Shown: piece by piece, positions 52,704-62,820 of the stretch
Layout of the letters: the number at the start of each line of letters is the position of its first letter
Numbering within the stretch: position 1 is the first letter of the stretch
Origin: Phycisphaerae bacterium
Lineage (GTDB): Bacteria; Planctomycetota; Phycisphaerae; UBA1845; Fen-1342
Length of the DNA: 64,000 nucleotides
Direction: 5' to 3'
Assembly: GCA_017999985.1 (NCBI GenBank)
Contig: JAGNKU010000007.1
Coordinates: 186,001-250,000, forward strand
Translations under genes and position numbers: made by a program
The notes under the pieces: generated by a model
What the model was told of the DNA's origin: nothing
Databases searched by the model: none
The model's input: only the letters and a program-made list of their open reading frames with translations

Positions 52704-54899
52704 TCAGCGCCGCGCCTGCGTGGTGGCGGCCGATTCGAGCGGCGAGGCCGGAGCCGTTTCGGGCGGCGGCGTGATCTGCTGCGCCCGCTCGCGCAGCCGC
52801 ACCAGCTCCGTCAGCGCTTCCTCCGGCCACCCGCCGGGCGGGCAGCGCTCCAGCGCCGCCAGCATCGCCAGCGCCTGGCCGGCGCCGGCTGGCGTGAGCC
52901 GCATTTCGACCTCGGTCTTCGCCGCGTCCCACAGCGCCAGGCGCTCCGCGACCGGCAGGGCCTGCGCCAGCGCCGCGGCCACGGACTCGTCATAGCGCCC
53001 GCTGGCCAGCGCGCAGCGCAACAGATCGAGCGCCACCGGCCCGATGGCATTGGAGCCGACGGCGTGCAGGTCCGCGAGCGCCGCCACATAGGCGGCGACC
53101 GCTTCCGTAGGCTGGTCCAGGCGCACGTGCTGTCCGGCGAGCCGCGCCCGGATCAGCCCCAGTCGCCCGCGGTCAACCGGCTCGGTCTCCTGGGCCGCGG
53201 TGACGAGGCGCTGCAGAAGCTCGACGCGGCGCTGAATGTCCTGGGGGCTGGTCCCCGACAGACGCGCGATCCAGCGCTCGATGTCGTCGGCGGAACCCTT
53301 CGAGAGAATATCCAACACGCCACGCCACGCGGCCTGCCGGATCGTCTCGTCCGTCTCCAGCGGCGAGACAACGCGCTCCCAGAGGGCGCGGACCTGGCTC
53401 TCGCTGCCGCTGGAGCCCAGCAGGGCGAGTTTCTGAATCGCCGCCTTGCGCACGCCCGCATCCGGATCGCTCGTGGCTTCGGCAAGGGCGTCGGCGAACT
53501 GGGGGCTGTTGAGCGCTGCAATCCCACGGACGGCGGCCTGGCGCACGACAACCGCTTCCTGCCGGTCCAGGGCGGCAACGAAGGCAGGCCCGCAGCGCGG
53601 GTCCGCCACGTTCCCCATGGCCCACAAGACGCGCTCCCGCAGCGCGACCTGCGCGGTCTGGCTGCGTTCGAACACGCGCAGCAATGCCTCCACCACGACG
53701 TCTTCCTGGTCCTCGGCGAGTACGCCCCGCTCGGCGAGGCGGCCCAGCGCTGCGACGGCTTCCGTCACGCACTGTTCGTCACGCTGTTCGAGCTCGCTCA
53801 CCAGCGGACCGGTGGCCGACTCGGCGCCGACGTACCCCAGGCCGTTGAGCAGGGCCATGCGCACTTCGCGGGTGCGCGCCGCAGGGAGCATTTCGAGGAA
53901 CCGCGCGCTGTCATCCCGCTCGCGCAGGCTGGCGACGGTCTGCACCGCTGCCGCCTGCTCCCGGGAATCCGTGCTGCCCAGCAGATCTCGAATGCGATCC
54001 TGCAGCTCAGTGGGCAACGACTTGCCTTCGGCCAGGTGGAGCTGCGCGAAGCGCAGCCCGAGCAGCCGGATGGTCGTCGAAGCGTCCGCGAGGTAGCCGA
54101 CCAGCAGCGTGACGCGTTCGGTATCGGCCGCGCGCAGGAAGCTCGCCTCCAGCGCTTTCGCCAGGCGCGCCTCCATCGTGTCCAGTCGGCGGCGCATTTC
54201 ACGGTCCTTGCGGACCAGCCGCTCGATCTGCAGCTGCTGCCACACCTCGCGCGAGAGCGTGCGGCTGCCTTCCCACCAGGCGCGGGCCGCGGCCGCGTCC
54301 TCGCCGAAGTCCATGGCGGTCGCCTGCGCAAGGGCGCTGAGGGCCGCCTGTGCGAGCGTCGGGTCCGGGTCGGACAACACCGCGACCAGCCCGCCGATCG
54401 CCTCGCGCTCGGTCATCAAGCCCAGTGCCGAAATGGCCGCCAGCCGGGCCGGCCGCGTCTGGGTGCTGTCCAACGCCAGTTGCTGGAGGCGGGGAGTCAC
54501 GCCGTTGTCACGATAGCCCGCCAGCGCGCCCGCGGCGGCCTGTCGGACGGCGGGGTCGGCATCCGCGAGCATGTTGATAAGCGGATCGATGTACGCGGGG
54601 TCCAGGAACTCAGGCTGTTCCGCGAGGACCGTGGCGACCGCCACCTTGGCCGCCGCGTTCGGCCCGCTCAGTAGGGTGATCAGCCGCGGCGGGGTCTCGG
54701 ACCAGCGTTGGAGGAGCAATTCCCGCGCCCCCGTGCGGCGCACGTCCGGAGCGTTCTGACCCTCGATGAGGGCGAGCAGGCTGGCCAGACGCTCCTGGTT
54801 GCTGGTGGCGGGCCGGGTGGCCGGCTGCGGGGCGGGTTCCTGCGCGAAACCCGTCACGGCCGCAAGGACCAGGATGAGTCCGACTGCCGCTCGCCACAT
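52704..54899 (-). CDS. Secreted HEAT-repeat protein
   Basis: The ATG at 54899 gives a signal peptide ([17 protein letters not shown]). The 731-residue protein is almost entirely HEAT-like repeats of about 37 residues, for example [31 protein letters not shown] and [16 protein letters not shown], with a more irregular helical C-terminal quarter. It should form an elongated solenoid for protein binding in the periplasm. A long upstream frame is only intergenic. It converges on the sigma factor with 6 bases between stops. Confidence 0.8.
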   Translation of the reverse strand: MWRAAVGLILVLAAVTGFAQEPAPQPATRPATSNQERLASLLALIEGQNAPDVRRTGARELLLQRWSETPPRLITLLSGPNAAAKVAVATVLAEQPEFLDPAYIDPLINMLADADPAVRQAAAGALAGYRDNGVTPRLQQLALDSTQTRPARLAAISALGLMTEREAIGGLVAVLSDPDPTLAQAALSALAQATAMDFGEDAAAARAWWEGSRTLSREVWQQLQIERLVRKDREMRRRLDTMEARLAKALEASFLRAADTERVTLLVGYLADASTTIRLLGLRFAQLHLAEGKSLPTELQDRIRDLLGSTDSREQAAAVQTVASLRERDDSARFLEMLPAARTREVRMALLNGLGYVGAESATGPLVSELEQRDEQCVTEAVAALGRLAERGVLAEDQEDVVVEALLRVFERSQTAQVALRERVLWAMGNVADPRCGPAFVAALDRQEAVVVRQAAVRGIAALNSPQFADALAEATSDPDAGVRKAAIQKLALLGSSGSESQVRALWERVVSPLETDETIRQAAWRGVLDILSKGSADDIERWIARLSGTSPQDIQRRVELLQRLVTAAQETEPVDRGRLGLIRARLAGQHVRLDQPTEAVAAYVAALADLHAVGSNAIGPVALDLLRCALASGRYDESVAAALAQALPVAERLALWDAAKTEVEMRLTPAGAGQALAMLAALERCPPGGWPEEALTELVRLRERAQQITPPPETAPASPLESAATTQARR

Positions 54900-55250
54900 G
54901 TCGATCACCGTCGGCGGTACGTCCGTTTGACAACGCAACGCTAGACCCGGCCTGCCGGCAGGCGTTAGGCGCCGCGCAGCCGATAATAGTTACACCCACA
55001 CGGAGGCCGGCCGCGGACCGGCGACGGATTATAACCCGATCCGGCGGGCGCACACCCCGCCATGAAGCATTATCTTCTTTTCTCCGATAGAATTGTGATC
55101 ACACGCTGCGGCTTGAACGAACGGTCGGCGGCGGCTATTGTATCCTCCGGCGTAGCGTCGCGCGGCCGGCTCCACGCGACGTGTCCCGGGACAGTGGAAA
55201 GACAGTGTGACCCAACGAGGGCCGTGCTCGACCTGGTGAAGGATCGCGCT
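54900..55250. other. 351-bp divergent spacer
   Basis: It separates divergent HEAT and PEP-CTERM genes. It holds the plus-strand promoter candidate at 55113-55141 and the palindrome GCCTGCCGGCAGGC at 54951-54964. A plus-strand ORF starting at 55062 has a consistent frame but no ribosome site and lies upstream of the signal peptide, so I treat it as leader. No gene is otherwise seen. Confidence 0.55.
55113..55141 (+). promoter_or_regulatory. Sigma-70-type promoter candidate for PEP-CTERM gene
   Basis: TTGAAC at 55113-55118, a 17-base spacer and TATTGT at 55136-55141. It would give a leader of about 100 bases before the ATG at 55251. Confidence 0.4.
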
Positions 55251-56213
55251 ATGAAACGCATCGCCTTGGGGCTGCTCGTGTTGTTCGCGGCGCAGGGTGC
55301 GGTCACCGCGTATGCCGGTTTCGTCGACAACATCTACCGGGGCTTGGAAATCCTGACCACGCCGCTCGGCGGGCCACTCAGCACGGCCAGCGACGGGACG
55401 GTGTTCAACGGTTCGCGCTCCGGCCGGGTGCGCATCGTGCCCAGCGGCATCGGCGAGGGTTACCAGCTCGAACTGGACCGGACGTTTGGAGTCGACTCCC
55501 GTGGGCGGGCCGAGACGTTGCACCTGGGCGGCGTGGCCGACCTGACGCTGAGCGGGCCGATTCAGATCACGGCCGGCTACAACGGCCGGGGCATGTTCCG
55601 CACGTACCGCGGCGAGTTCGGCGCGTCCAACCTGGGTTATCTCCTGCGGACCAAGACCGGCGCCCAGGATGCCACCATCGCGGGGACGTTCAACACGTCC
55701 ACCGCCTTCGAAGTCAACCCCCTCGGGTTCTACAACCTGGCGGTGGACATTTCCAACAGCAACGCGTCCTACGCGCTCGACGGCGTCGTCATTCGTGACG
55801 AACAGGACATGAACTTCAATGTCGGCCCGATCAACATCCAGGGCAACATCTACTACGACATGGTTCTCGCGCTGCTCAACAGCGCCGGCGTCGACACCTC
55901 GGACCTCGAGGAGCTTTTCCCGCGCTCCCCGATCGGCACCATCAACGAGGCCATCCAGGACGCGATTCAGCAACGCGACGTCGTCGCGGGCGTGTCGAGC
56001 GAAAACAGCCACGCCGCCCTGCTCGCCAGGGCCGTGATCGGCCAGGACGCCGGTGCCGCGGAGACACTCTTCGCGGACCTGGCAATCGCACCGTCCGTGA
56101 CCGCCACAGCCGATGCGGCGACCACGCCGGCGCTGGCCGTGCCTGAGCCCGGCGCGCTGCTGCTGCTGACGTTCGGCGCAGGCACCGTCTGGTACTGGCG
56201 CCGCCGCGGGTAA
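55251..56213 (+). CDS. PEP-CTERM exported protein
   Basis: The ATG at 55251 begins a signal peptide (cleavage near AYA, residue 22). The 320-residue product has a beta-rich body with RGMFRTYRG and NFNVGPINIQGNIYYD and an Asp/Glu-rich helical segment. It ends in a complete PEP-CTERM sorting tail: VPEPGALLLLTF, hydrophobic segment, then WRRRG. Exosortase cleaves such tails and links the protein to exopolysaccharide or the outer membrane. No exosortase is in this window. Confidence 0.87.
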   Translation: MKRIALGLLVLFAAQGAVTAYAGFVDNIYRGLEILTTPLGGPLSTASDGTVFNGSRSGRVRIVPSGIGEGYQLELDRTFGVDSRGRAETLHLGGVADLTLSGPIQITAGYNGRGMFRTYRGEFGASNLGYLLRTKTGAQDATIAGTFNTSTAFEVNPLGFYNLAVDISNSNASYALDGVVIRDEQDMNFNVGPINIQGNIYYDMVLALLNSAGVDTSDLEELFPRSPIGTINEAIQDAIQQRDVVAGVSSENSHAALLARAVIGQDAGAAETLFADLAIAPSVTATADAATTPALAVPEPGALLLLTFGAGTVWYWRRRG

Positions 56214-56258
56214 AGCCGCACTTGCTTCCACTCCCCCAGAACCGCATGCACCGGCGCG

Positions 56259-57185
56259 CTACAGGTCGGGTACGCGCATCTCCCCGCTGACCGTCGTGAA
56301 ACACTGACCGCCGATCTGTACGCGATACCCGTGCGGCGTCGCCTCGACCAGCGCCCGGACCAGCCCGCTGCGATCGCCCGGCCGGCCCTGCGCGCAGAAC
56401 AGCGCCGCGCGCCCCGCCACGCTGCCGACGACGCCGTTGACTACGAGAAATACGGCGAGCGGGCCGTGCACGCTGCCCGTCACCGGATCCTCGTTCACGC
56501 CGACGGCGGGCGCGAAGAAGCGCGAATGCACGCTGACGGCCGGCGACAACGTCGCGGTCGTGGCGACGCAAATGCCGCGGATGTGACAGCGTCGGCACCA
56601 CGCCGCCAGCTCGTCGTAGCGCGGCTGCAGCTCGGCCAGCGTCTGCCAGCTCCGGACCATGTAGATCACGTCGTCGTCGCGCGTGCGCATCGCTGGTAAC
56701 GTGGCGTCCAGGTCGTCCACGGTGATCCCCAGCAGTTCGCACGTACGCAGCGGGTTGGTGTGATCCGGCTTCAGGACGGGGTCCGGCACTTGCAGCCACC
56801 ACACGAACACATCGTGCGGCGCGGGCAGCGACTCGACCTGCAGGCGCAGCGCGCCGGCCGCGCTGTCGAGCACCAGCGCCGCGTCCGACCGGGTCAGCAG
56901 TCCACCCAGGCAGCCGCTCTCGTGCAGCGCGTGCGCGGCGGCCAGCGTCGCGTGCCCACAGAAACCAACCTCCTCCGTGGGCGTGAACCAGCGGATCCGC
57001 GTCGGACGGTGCAGGTCGTTGGCCCGGCTGAGGAAGGCGGTCTCGCTGGCATGCACCTCGGCGGCGATGCGGCGCATCTGATCCTCGGCCAACTCGTCCG
57101 CATCAAACACGACCCCGGCCGGGTTGCCGCGGAAGGGCTGCTCGGCAAACGCATCCACGAGCCAGAAACGCAGGGTCGGTGGCAT
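56259..57185 (-). CDS. PhzF-family isomerase-like protein
   Basis: The 308-residue protein has the two-half PhzF fold: FRGNPAGVV, the HASETAFL region with the catalytic-type Glu, and TPTEEVGFCGHATLAAAH with the phosphate/substrate loop. In the C-half lie NEDPVTGSVHG and GRAALFCAQG. Family members isomerise or epimerise small metabolites, for example in phenazine synthesis; most have unknown substrate. The ATG at 57185 follows GGGAG. It is the last gene of the lpxA-glxK-propeller set, 35 bases after the propeller stop. Confidence 0.9.
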   Translation of the reverse strand: MPPTLRFWLVDAFAEQPFRGNPAGVVFDADELAEDQMRRIAAEVHASETAFLSRANDLHRPTRIRWFTPTEEVGFCGHATLAAAHALHESGCLGGLLTRSDAALVLDSAAGALRLQVESLPAPHDVFVWWLQVPDPVLKPDHTNPLRTCELLGITVDDLDATLPAMRTRDDDVIYMVRSWQTLAELQPRYDELAAWCRRCHIRGICVATTATLSPAVSVHSRFFAPAVGVNEDPVTGSVHGPLAVFLVVNGVVGSVAGRAALFCAQGRPGDRSGLVRALVEATPHGYRVQIGGQCFTTVSGEMRVPDL

Positions 57186-57220
57186 CGACTGCTCCCAGGC
57201 GCGCGGGTGGCGACGCCCAC

Positions 57221-58513
57221 TTACGGCAGTTTATACGCCCGTAGGCCGTCCGACTCCACCAGGATGAGGTGCGTGTCAGTCCACGCGACCCGGCGCGGGC
57301 GGCCCGCGTCACGCAGCCGGAACTCCGTCGTGGACGCGGGCTGCGTAACGGGCTGCGACGCGGTCAACTCGATCAGTCCCAGGCACAGCGTCGTCGCGGG
57401 GCCGACGGCGCGCTCGCCAAGCGTATACAGCCGCGTCGCGCGCGCAACATGCCAGCCGAGCAAACGCTCGCCGTCCACGGCCTGCCGAACGAGCGGCGTG
57501 CCATCCGTCATCGTATGGAGCGCCACGCCGCGCTCGTCCGCCAGCACGACGCAGTCGCCGGTCACCGCCAGCGACGGCGTGCCATGAACCGGTCCGACCG
57601 ATTGCGTCGCCGTACGCCGGCCGGCGGCGAGGTCGAATGTGACCAGACGGTGGCCGTCCAGCACCAGCAGCCGCGCGCCGCGCGCCGCGTCTGCATCCAC
57701 GGCTATGGCCGTCGCGCGCAGCTCAACCGGCCCGAGCGGGATCATGCGCGGCGGTCCAGCGTCCGGCCAGAGCGCAGCTTCCGACGAGGTGACGGTCAGC
57801 AGTCCCTCGGCGACCAACGTGCTCCACACCGGCCACACCGGGCCCAGTTCGCGCGTGCGCACCGCCGGTGGACGCTCCGCCAGCCGCACGAATGCCGCAC
57901 GCACGCGGCCGCCTGTTTTTGAGAGCACCACCGCCGTCTCGGCGCGGACATGCAGCCGCGCGATCGGCAACGGGTCCAGGTGCGTCACCCAGGTCTCCGT
58001 GGCGTCGGTGGGCGACCAGAGCGCAACGCGGCCATCCGTGTTTACCAGCAGCAGGTCACCGGCGTGCGTGACAACGGCGTGCTGCCAACTGCTCAACACC
58101 TCCGGGTCACCCGGGAAGTCCGCGGCCTGCGCGGATCGCCCGCCGAGCTGGTGCACCAGGCGCGCCGGCGCGGCGATCCGAATCGCATAGGCGGAGTACC
58201 GGTCGAAGCAGAAGGCGGTGTCGGACGGGTGCTGCCCGCGCACGAGCCGAACACCGGGCGCGGCCTCGATCGGCGCGGTCAGCCGCATTTGGCCCGTGGC
58301 CGGGTCGAGCACGTGCAACGCGCCGGCCGGCGTAGCCAGCAGCAGTGCCTCGGCCTCTTTCGCTGCCACGGGCTCGACCCATTCCACGCCGGCTGCCAGA
58401 GGATATGTCCACGCCGGCACGAGTTCGGCCCCCGCGCTCTGGGCGTGCGCCACGACAGACAGCGTCATAGTGACCGAGGCCGCGAGCACGCGCCATCCGC
58501 GCGGCGGGGTCAT
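57221..58513 (-). CDS. Secreted beta-propeller protein
   Basis: The 430-residue protein has a signal peptide (VTMTLSVVAHAQS, cleavage near residue 25). The rest alternates four-strand units typical of a WD/PQQ-like propeller: LLLATPAGALHVLDPATGQM, DLLLVNTDGRVALWSPTDATE, ARLLVLDGHRLVTFDLAAG and CVVLADERGVALHTMTDG. These read as value-label-value phrases with no catalytic residues. A ligand- or protein-binding role in the periplasm is likely. The start overlaps the glycerate kinase stop by 4 bases. Confidence 0.75.
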   Translation of the reverse strand: MTPPRGWRVLAASVTMTLSVVAHAQSAGAELVPAWTYPLAAGVEWVEPVAAKEAEALLLATPAGALHVLDPATGQMRLTAPIEAAPGVRLVRGQHPSDTAFCFDRYSAYAIRIAAPARLVHQLGGRSAQAADFPGDPEVLSSWQHAVVTHAGDLLLVNTDGRVALWSPTDATETWVTHLDPLPIARLHVRAETAVVLSKTGGRVRAAFVRLAERPPAVRTRELGPVWPVWSTLVAEGLLTVTSSEAALWPDAGPPRMIPLGPVELRATAIAVDADAARGARLLVLDGHRLVTFDLAAGRRTATQSVGPVHGTPSLAVTGDCVVLADERGVALHTMTDGTPLVRQAVDGERLLGWHVARATRLYTLGERAVGPATTLCLGLIELTASQPVTQPASTTEFRLRDAGRPRRVAWTDTHLILVESDGLRAYKLP

Positions 58514-59640
58514 AGCGAGGTCGCCAAGACTGCGCTAACGGCGCGGCGGAGGTTCTCAGCGGTCGCAGCGAGCGCGGCGTCCTCCGGCGTGCCCGGCGGC
58601 GTGATGCACACGATCTGCCGCACGCCAACCGCCCGGGCGAGGTCGGCCAGCGTTTGTCGCGGCTTCAGGCGGGCCGCGCCGACCAGTGCGATGGTGGGAA
58701 CACATTCCTTGGCGGCGAGGCGCGCCACCCCTGCGACGACCTTGCCGCCCACCGTTTGCTCGTCGATCCGCCCCTCACCGGTCAGGCACAGGTCGCAGCC
58801 CCGCAACCGGTTGATCAGTTCCACCCTCCGGGCGACCTCGTCGAAACCCCGGCACAACTGCGCGCCGCACGCGCTCGCCAGCCCGAACGGCAACCCCCCC
58901 GCCGCCCCCATGCCCGGGCGCGCGTGCACATCCGCGCCGCTCAGCCGCGCCAGCAACGCCGCCCAGTGAGCAAGGCCGCGCTCCAGTTCCGCCACAGCGG
59001 CGGGCGACGCGCCTTTTTGCGGGCCGAACACGGCCGCCGCCCCGCGTGGCCCCAGCAGCGGATTGTCGACATCGCAGAGGATTTCGATGTTCGCCGCCGG
59101 CGCCGCCGGTGGTCGCACGCTGCCAATCGTCGCCAGCATGCCGCCCGTGATCGGCACGTTGAGCACCGCGCCGGCGTGATCGAAGAACTTCCAGCCCAGG
59201 GCCTGCAGACAACCCGCCCCACCGTCCACCGTGGCCGATCCGCCGACACAAAGCAGCACGCGCGTGCAGCCGGCCGCCAGGGCCGCGCGCAGCACTTGCC
59301 CGGTGCCAAAGCTCGTCGTCCGCAGCGCGTTACGCTCCGCGGGCGTCAGCAGGGCCAGCCCCGACGCCTCGGCCATTTCAACGAGGGCCGTGTCCAGCTC
59401 CGCCTGCCACCAGCGCGCCGTGTGCTCGCGGCCAAGTGGATCAAGCACGTCCGCCGCGCACTCCGTGGCCCCCAAGACTTTGGCCAGCACACGCCCGGTG
59501 CCCTCGCCGCCGTCGCCCAGCGGACAGCTGACGATCTCCGCGTCCGGGCGCGCGGCACGCACGCCGTCAGCGATTGCGGCCGCGACGCCCGCGGCGTCCA
59601 GGGCATGCTTGAACTTGTCCGGCGCGATCAGGATCTTCAC
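58510..59640 (-). CDS. glxK: Glycerate kinase (GlxK type)
   Basis: The GTG at 59640 overlaps the lpxA stop (GTGA). The 376-residue protein opens with PDKFKHALDA and has CPLGDGGEGT, CVGGSATVDGGAG and ASGLALLTP, then the C-terminal GEGRIDEQT. These are hallmarks of the glycerate 2-kinase/GlxK fold, which binds ATP without a P-loop. It phosphorylates glycerate, feeding photorespiratory-type or sugar-acid carbon into glycolysis. Confidence 0.93.
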   Translation of the reverse strand: MKILIAPDKFKHALDAAGVAAAIADGVRAARPDAEIVSCPLGDGGEGTGRVLAKVLGATECAADVLDPLGREHTARWWQAELDTALVEMAEASGLALLTPAERNALRTTSFGTGQVLRAALAAGCTRVLLCVGGSATVDGGAGCLQALGWKFFDHAGAVLNVPITGGMLATIGSVRPPAAPAANIEILCDVDNPLLGPRGAAAVFGPQKGASPAAVAELERGLAHWAALLARLSGADVHARPGMGAAGGLPFGLASACGAQLCRGFDEVARRVELINRLRGCDLCLTGEGRIDEQTVGGKVVAGVARLAAKECVPTIALVGAARLKPRQTLADLARAVGVRQIVCITPPGTPEDAALAATAENLRRAVSAVLATSL

Positions 59641-60449
59641 GCTTCGTCGTCACCCTCGTCGCGACCGCCGCCCCACGTGCGGAACGGAAGGAAGCCGCGC
59701 TTCGACGGACTGCGCAGGAACGCCAGCAGCCGTCGGCCCGGCTCCGTCTGCACCATGTCCGCCACGCGCTCGACCGCACGCGGGAACAGCAGTCCGCTGT
59801 GGTAAATCACCTGGTAGCACTTCTTGATCTCAAGCCGCTCGGGCGGCGACATCCCCGCCCGCCGCAGGCCGATCGTGTTCGGCCCGAGGATCACCTGCGG
59901 GAACCGGACCAGCATGAACGGGGGGATGTCCTGCGCCAGGGGCACGTTGCCGCCGATCATCGCGAGCTCGCCGATGCGCATGAACTGGTGCAGCACGACG
60001 TTGCCGCTGATGAACGCCCGCGCGCCGACCTCGACGTGCCCGGCCAGCATCGCCCCGTTGGCGAGGGTCACGTCGTCGCCGACGATGCAGTTGTGGCCGA
60101 CGTGGCTGGTCGCCATCAGGAAGCACCGCGCGCCGATGGTCGTCGTGCTGTCGGGCATCGTCCCACGGTGAATGCTGACGTGCTCGCGAATTACAGTCTC
60201 GTCGCCGATTCGCGTATAACTGGGCGCTCCCTTCCACTTCATGTCCTGTGGCGGGTGACCGACGACCGCGAAAGGATGGATGCAGCAGCGGGCGCCGAGC
60301 GTGGTGCCTTCGGAGACATACGCGTGCGGGTAAAGGCGCGTTCCGGCGCCGATATGAGCGTTCTTTTCAACCACGGCGTACGCGCCGATTTCAGCGGTCG
60401 GGTCGATCTCGGCCGTCGCGTCGATGATCGCGGTCGGGTGAATGGGCAT
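59637..60449 (-). CDS. lpxA: Acyl-ACP--UDP-N-acetylglucosamine O-acyltransferase
   Basis: The ATG at 60449 starts MPIHPTAIID and gives 270 residues. The left-handed beta-helix is shown by hexapeptide repeats (IDPTAEIG, IGAGTRL, LGARCCIHPF, IGDETVI, VGDDVTL). The HPPQDMKWKG block and the catalytic His in MATSHVGHN are present. The C-terminal helices follow, ending in a Gly/Asp-rich tail. It transfers an acyl chain to UDP-GlcNAc, the first step of lipid A synthesis, so the organism makes LPS. It is coupled to glxK. Confidence 0.94.
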   Translation of the reverse strand: MPIHPTAIIDATAEIDPTAEIGAYAVVEKNAHIGAGTRLYPHAYVSEGTTLGARCCIHPFAVVGHPPQDMKWKGAPSYTRIGDETVIREHVSIHRGTMPDSTTTIGARCFLMATSHVGHNCIVGDDVTLANGAMLAGHVEVGARAFISGNVVLHQFMRIGELAMIGGNVPLAQDIPPFMLVRFPQVILGPNTIGLRRAGMSPPERLEIKKCYQVIYHSGLLFPRAVERVADMVQTEPGRRLLAFLRSPSKRGFLPFRTWGGGRDEGDDEA

Positions 60450-60572
60450 GGATATTCCGGACGGCGCGGGGCACACAGCCTCGTCGACCGGCCGCGCCGC
60501 CGTTCGCGAGGATCCGGCTCGCGCCGCCGCACACAGCCGCGCGGGCCAGACCGGCCTAAGGACGGGCGGATT

Positions 60573-61838
60573 TTAGCATGAAACGGTGGGCGCGTCGTCG
60601 GCGTCACGCGCCCGGCCGATCAGGCGGCCGTCGTGCAGCACGGCCCGCGGGCGCGGCCGAAGCCGCAGCAGTTCCGGAATTTCTGCAACCGGCCAGACGG
60701 CGAGGTTCGCCGTGGCGCCTTCGAGGACCCGGTGGCAACCCAGGTTGACCACTTCGCCGGCCTGGCAGCAGATCATCTCCATGGCTTGCTTCATGCGGTG
60801 CGGGCTGCTCATGTGGTCGGCATGCACCAGCAGCCAGGCCTGGTCGAGCATCTGCCCGGTCCCGAGCGGGTAGAACGGGTCCTTGATGCAGTCCTGACCG
60901 GCTGCGCAGATGACGCCGGCGTCAAGCAGCTCGCGGACGCGCGTCAGGCCACGGCGCTTGGGATAGCGGTCGCAGCGACCCTGCAGGTGCAGGTTCACGC
61001 CGGGGTTTGTGACCACGCGGACGCCCGCCTCGGCCAGCAGCCCGATCACGCGGGCCGCGTGCACGTCTGTACAGCTCGACAGCGCGCAGACATGCGACGC
61101 CGTCACACGACCCTGCCAGCCGCGTTCGATCGTCAGGGCGGCGAGGTGCTCGGTGTACATGCTCTGTGGATCGTCGGTCTCGTCGATGTGGACGTCGATT
61201 GCCGTGTTGAATTCTGCAGCCAGGTCGAAGACGAGCTCGAGATGGCGCAACCCGTCGCGCGGCACGCGTTCGATGTGCGGGATGCCGCCGACGAGATCGA
61301 CGCCCGACTTGAGCGCTTGGCGCATCAGATCGACGGCCCCCGGATCGCGAATCAGGCCGTCTTGCGGAAACGCAACGAGCTGGATCTTGCATTCGCGGCA
61401 CGTGTCCTCACGCGCCGCGAGCACGCCCTCGCACAGGCGCAGGCCGGCCGCCGAGCCGACGTCAATGTGGCTGCGCAGGATGCCGGTGCCAAAGCCGATC
61501 TCGGTGCGAATTGCCCGGACGGCGCGGGCCCGCGTGTTCTCCGCCGTGATCTCCGCCTTGGCGCGCGACCAGAGCCCGATCGCTTCGAGCAGCGTGCCGG
61601 ACTGGTTCTCCGGAACGAGATCGAGCGAGTACGCCAGGTCCAGATGCACGTGGGCATCGACCAGCGCCGGCGTCACCAGGCCGCCGGCCGCATCGACCTC
61701 ATCGGCCGCGGCTCGTCTGCCCGGCGTGGCCGGTGCCGGCTCAGCCACGATGGCGGCGATCCGCCCGGCGTCCAGCTCCAGCGTCCACAGCCCCTCCAGG
61801 TCGCGCCGCCGCGCGTGTACGATGCGTTTCACGTTCAT
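60573..61838 (-). CDS. Cytosine-deaminase-like amidohydrolase
   Basis: The 421-residue protein has GGLVTPALVDAHVHLD (metal HxH), SHIDVGS, HIDETDDP (His and the conserved acidic residues), VTASHVCAL and GQDCIKDPFYPLGTG, the CodA-type blocks. The Cys in GQDC replaces Asp or Asn found in well-studied members, so specificity may differ. It would deaminate cytosine or a related cyclic amidine in the cytosol. It stands 54 bases downstream of pdxJ on the same strand. Confidence 0.88.
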   Translation of the reverse strand: MNVKRIVHARRRDLEGLWTLELDAGRIAAIVAEPAPATPGRRAAADEVDAAGGLVTPALVDAHVHLDLAYSLDLVPENQSGTLLEAIGLWSRAKAEITAENTRARAVRAIRTEIGFGTGILRSHIDVGSAAGLRLCEGVLAAREDTCRECKIQLVAFPQDGLIRDPGAVDLMRQALKSGVDLVGGIPHIERVPRDGLRHLELVFDLAAEFNTAIDVHIDETDDPQSMYTEHLAALTIERGWQGRVTASHVCALSSCTDVHAARVIGLLAEAGVRVVTNPGVNLHLQGRCDRYPKRRGLTRVRELLDAGVICAAGQDCIKDPFYPLGTGQMLDQAWLLVHADHMSSPHRMKQAMEMICCQAGEVVNLGCHRVLEGATANLAVWPVAEIPELLRLRPRPRAVLHDGRLIGRARDADDAPTVSC

Positions 61839-61892
61839 GGTGCCACCGTGCTTACGGAGTCGGATCCGGATGCGGACGGCGGAACACTTCGT

Positions 61893-62654
61893 CTACTCTT
61901 CCGCCTCGAGCGCTTCCGCGCTGGCCGCCAACTGCACGGCGCGGTCCAGCAGCCGCTTCATCTCGCGCACCGCCTCGCGCAGGCCGACAAACACGGCCCG
62001 CGCCACGATGCTGTGCCCGATGTTGAACTCGCCGAACGCCCCCAGCGCCGCGATCGGCTCGATGTTGCGATAGGTCAGGCCGTGCCCGGCGTGGACCTCC
62101 AGGCCGCATTCCCAGCCGATTTCGAGCCCGCGGCAGAGCGTCGCCAGGGCCGCGTCGCGCTGCCGGTCATTGCGGGCGTGGGCATAGCCGCCGGTCCAGA
62201 GCTCGACGGCGTCGAAGCCGCACCCGGCGGACGCGCGCAACTGTTCCTCGGTCGGCTCGATGAAAGCGCTCGTGACGATGCCGGCGTTTTTCAGCTTGCG
62301 GACGACCGGGGCGATGCGTCGCCGCAGCCGGGCCACGTCGAGCCCCCCTTCCGTGGTCAGCTCCTGCCGGCGCTCGGGCACCAGCGTGCACTGATCCGGC
62401 CGCAGGCGCAGGGCAATCCGCACGATGCCCGGGTTGATCGCCATCTCCATGTTCAGCTTGCACGCGACGGACTGCTTGAGCAGTTCCGCGTCGCGGTCAT
62501 TGATGTGCCGGCGGTCCTCCCGCAAGTGGAACGTGATCCCGTCCGCGCCGCCCAGTTCGGCCTCGGCCGCCGCCCAGACCGGATCGGGCTCATCGGTGCG
62601 GCGGGCCTGGCGCACCGTGGCGACGTGGTCGATGTTCACTCCCAGCTTGTTCAT
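61893..62654 (-). CDS. pdxJ: Pyridoxine 5'-phosphate synthase
   Basis: The ATG at 62654 has GGAGG 8 bases ahead and gives 253 residues. MNKLGVNIDHVATVRQ, GITFHLREDRRHI with the catalytic His and Arg, LNMEMA, VPERRQELTTEGG, HAGHGL and EFNIGHSI are all standard PdxJ blocks. It condenses amino-acetone phosphate with deoxyxylulose phosphate for vitamin B6. Confidence 0.96.
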   Translation of the reverse strand: MNKLGVNIDHVATVRQARRTDEPDPVWAAAEAELGGADGITFHLREDRRHINDRDAELLKQSVACKLNMEMAINPGIVRIALRLRPDQCTLVPERRQELTTEGGLDVARLRRRIAPVVRKLKNAGIVTSAFIEPTEEQLRASAGCGFDAVELWTGGYAHARNDRQRDAALATLCRGLEIGWECGLEVHAGHGLTYRNIEPIAALGAFGEFNIGHSIVARAVFVGLREAVREMKRLLDRAVQLAASAEALEAEE

Positions 62655-62699
62655 TGCGCCAACCTCCTGCTGCGCGGGGTATGGTAACCGCTTGTCGGG

Positions 62700-62806
62700 C
62701 GGGGCTGTAGGGGCCGCGTCGGCGCCCCCTCTCGGGTAGGGCAGGTCGCGTCTGTTTGCGACCTGCCGTCCGCTGCGCCGCATGGTGGGTCGCTGGCGCG
62801 ACCCGC
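62700..62806. repeat. Three adjacent intergenic hairpins
   Basis: First, GGGGC-N-GCCCC at about 62710-62727. Second, GGCAGGTCGC/GCGACCTGCC at 62740-62767 with an 8-base loop, the longer version of the motif at 18929. Third, GGGTCGC-TGGC-GCGACCC at 62787-62804. A single arm of the second type recurs at 63697-63724. Confidence 0.7.
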
Positions 62807-62820
62807 CTTCGGCTGCGCAC

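Noticed and set aside
60633-62687. Plus-strand open frame of about 680 codons across the cytosine-deaminase-like and pdxJ genes
   Set aside because: Both genes on the other strand are clear; the antisense frame has no recognisable domain.
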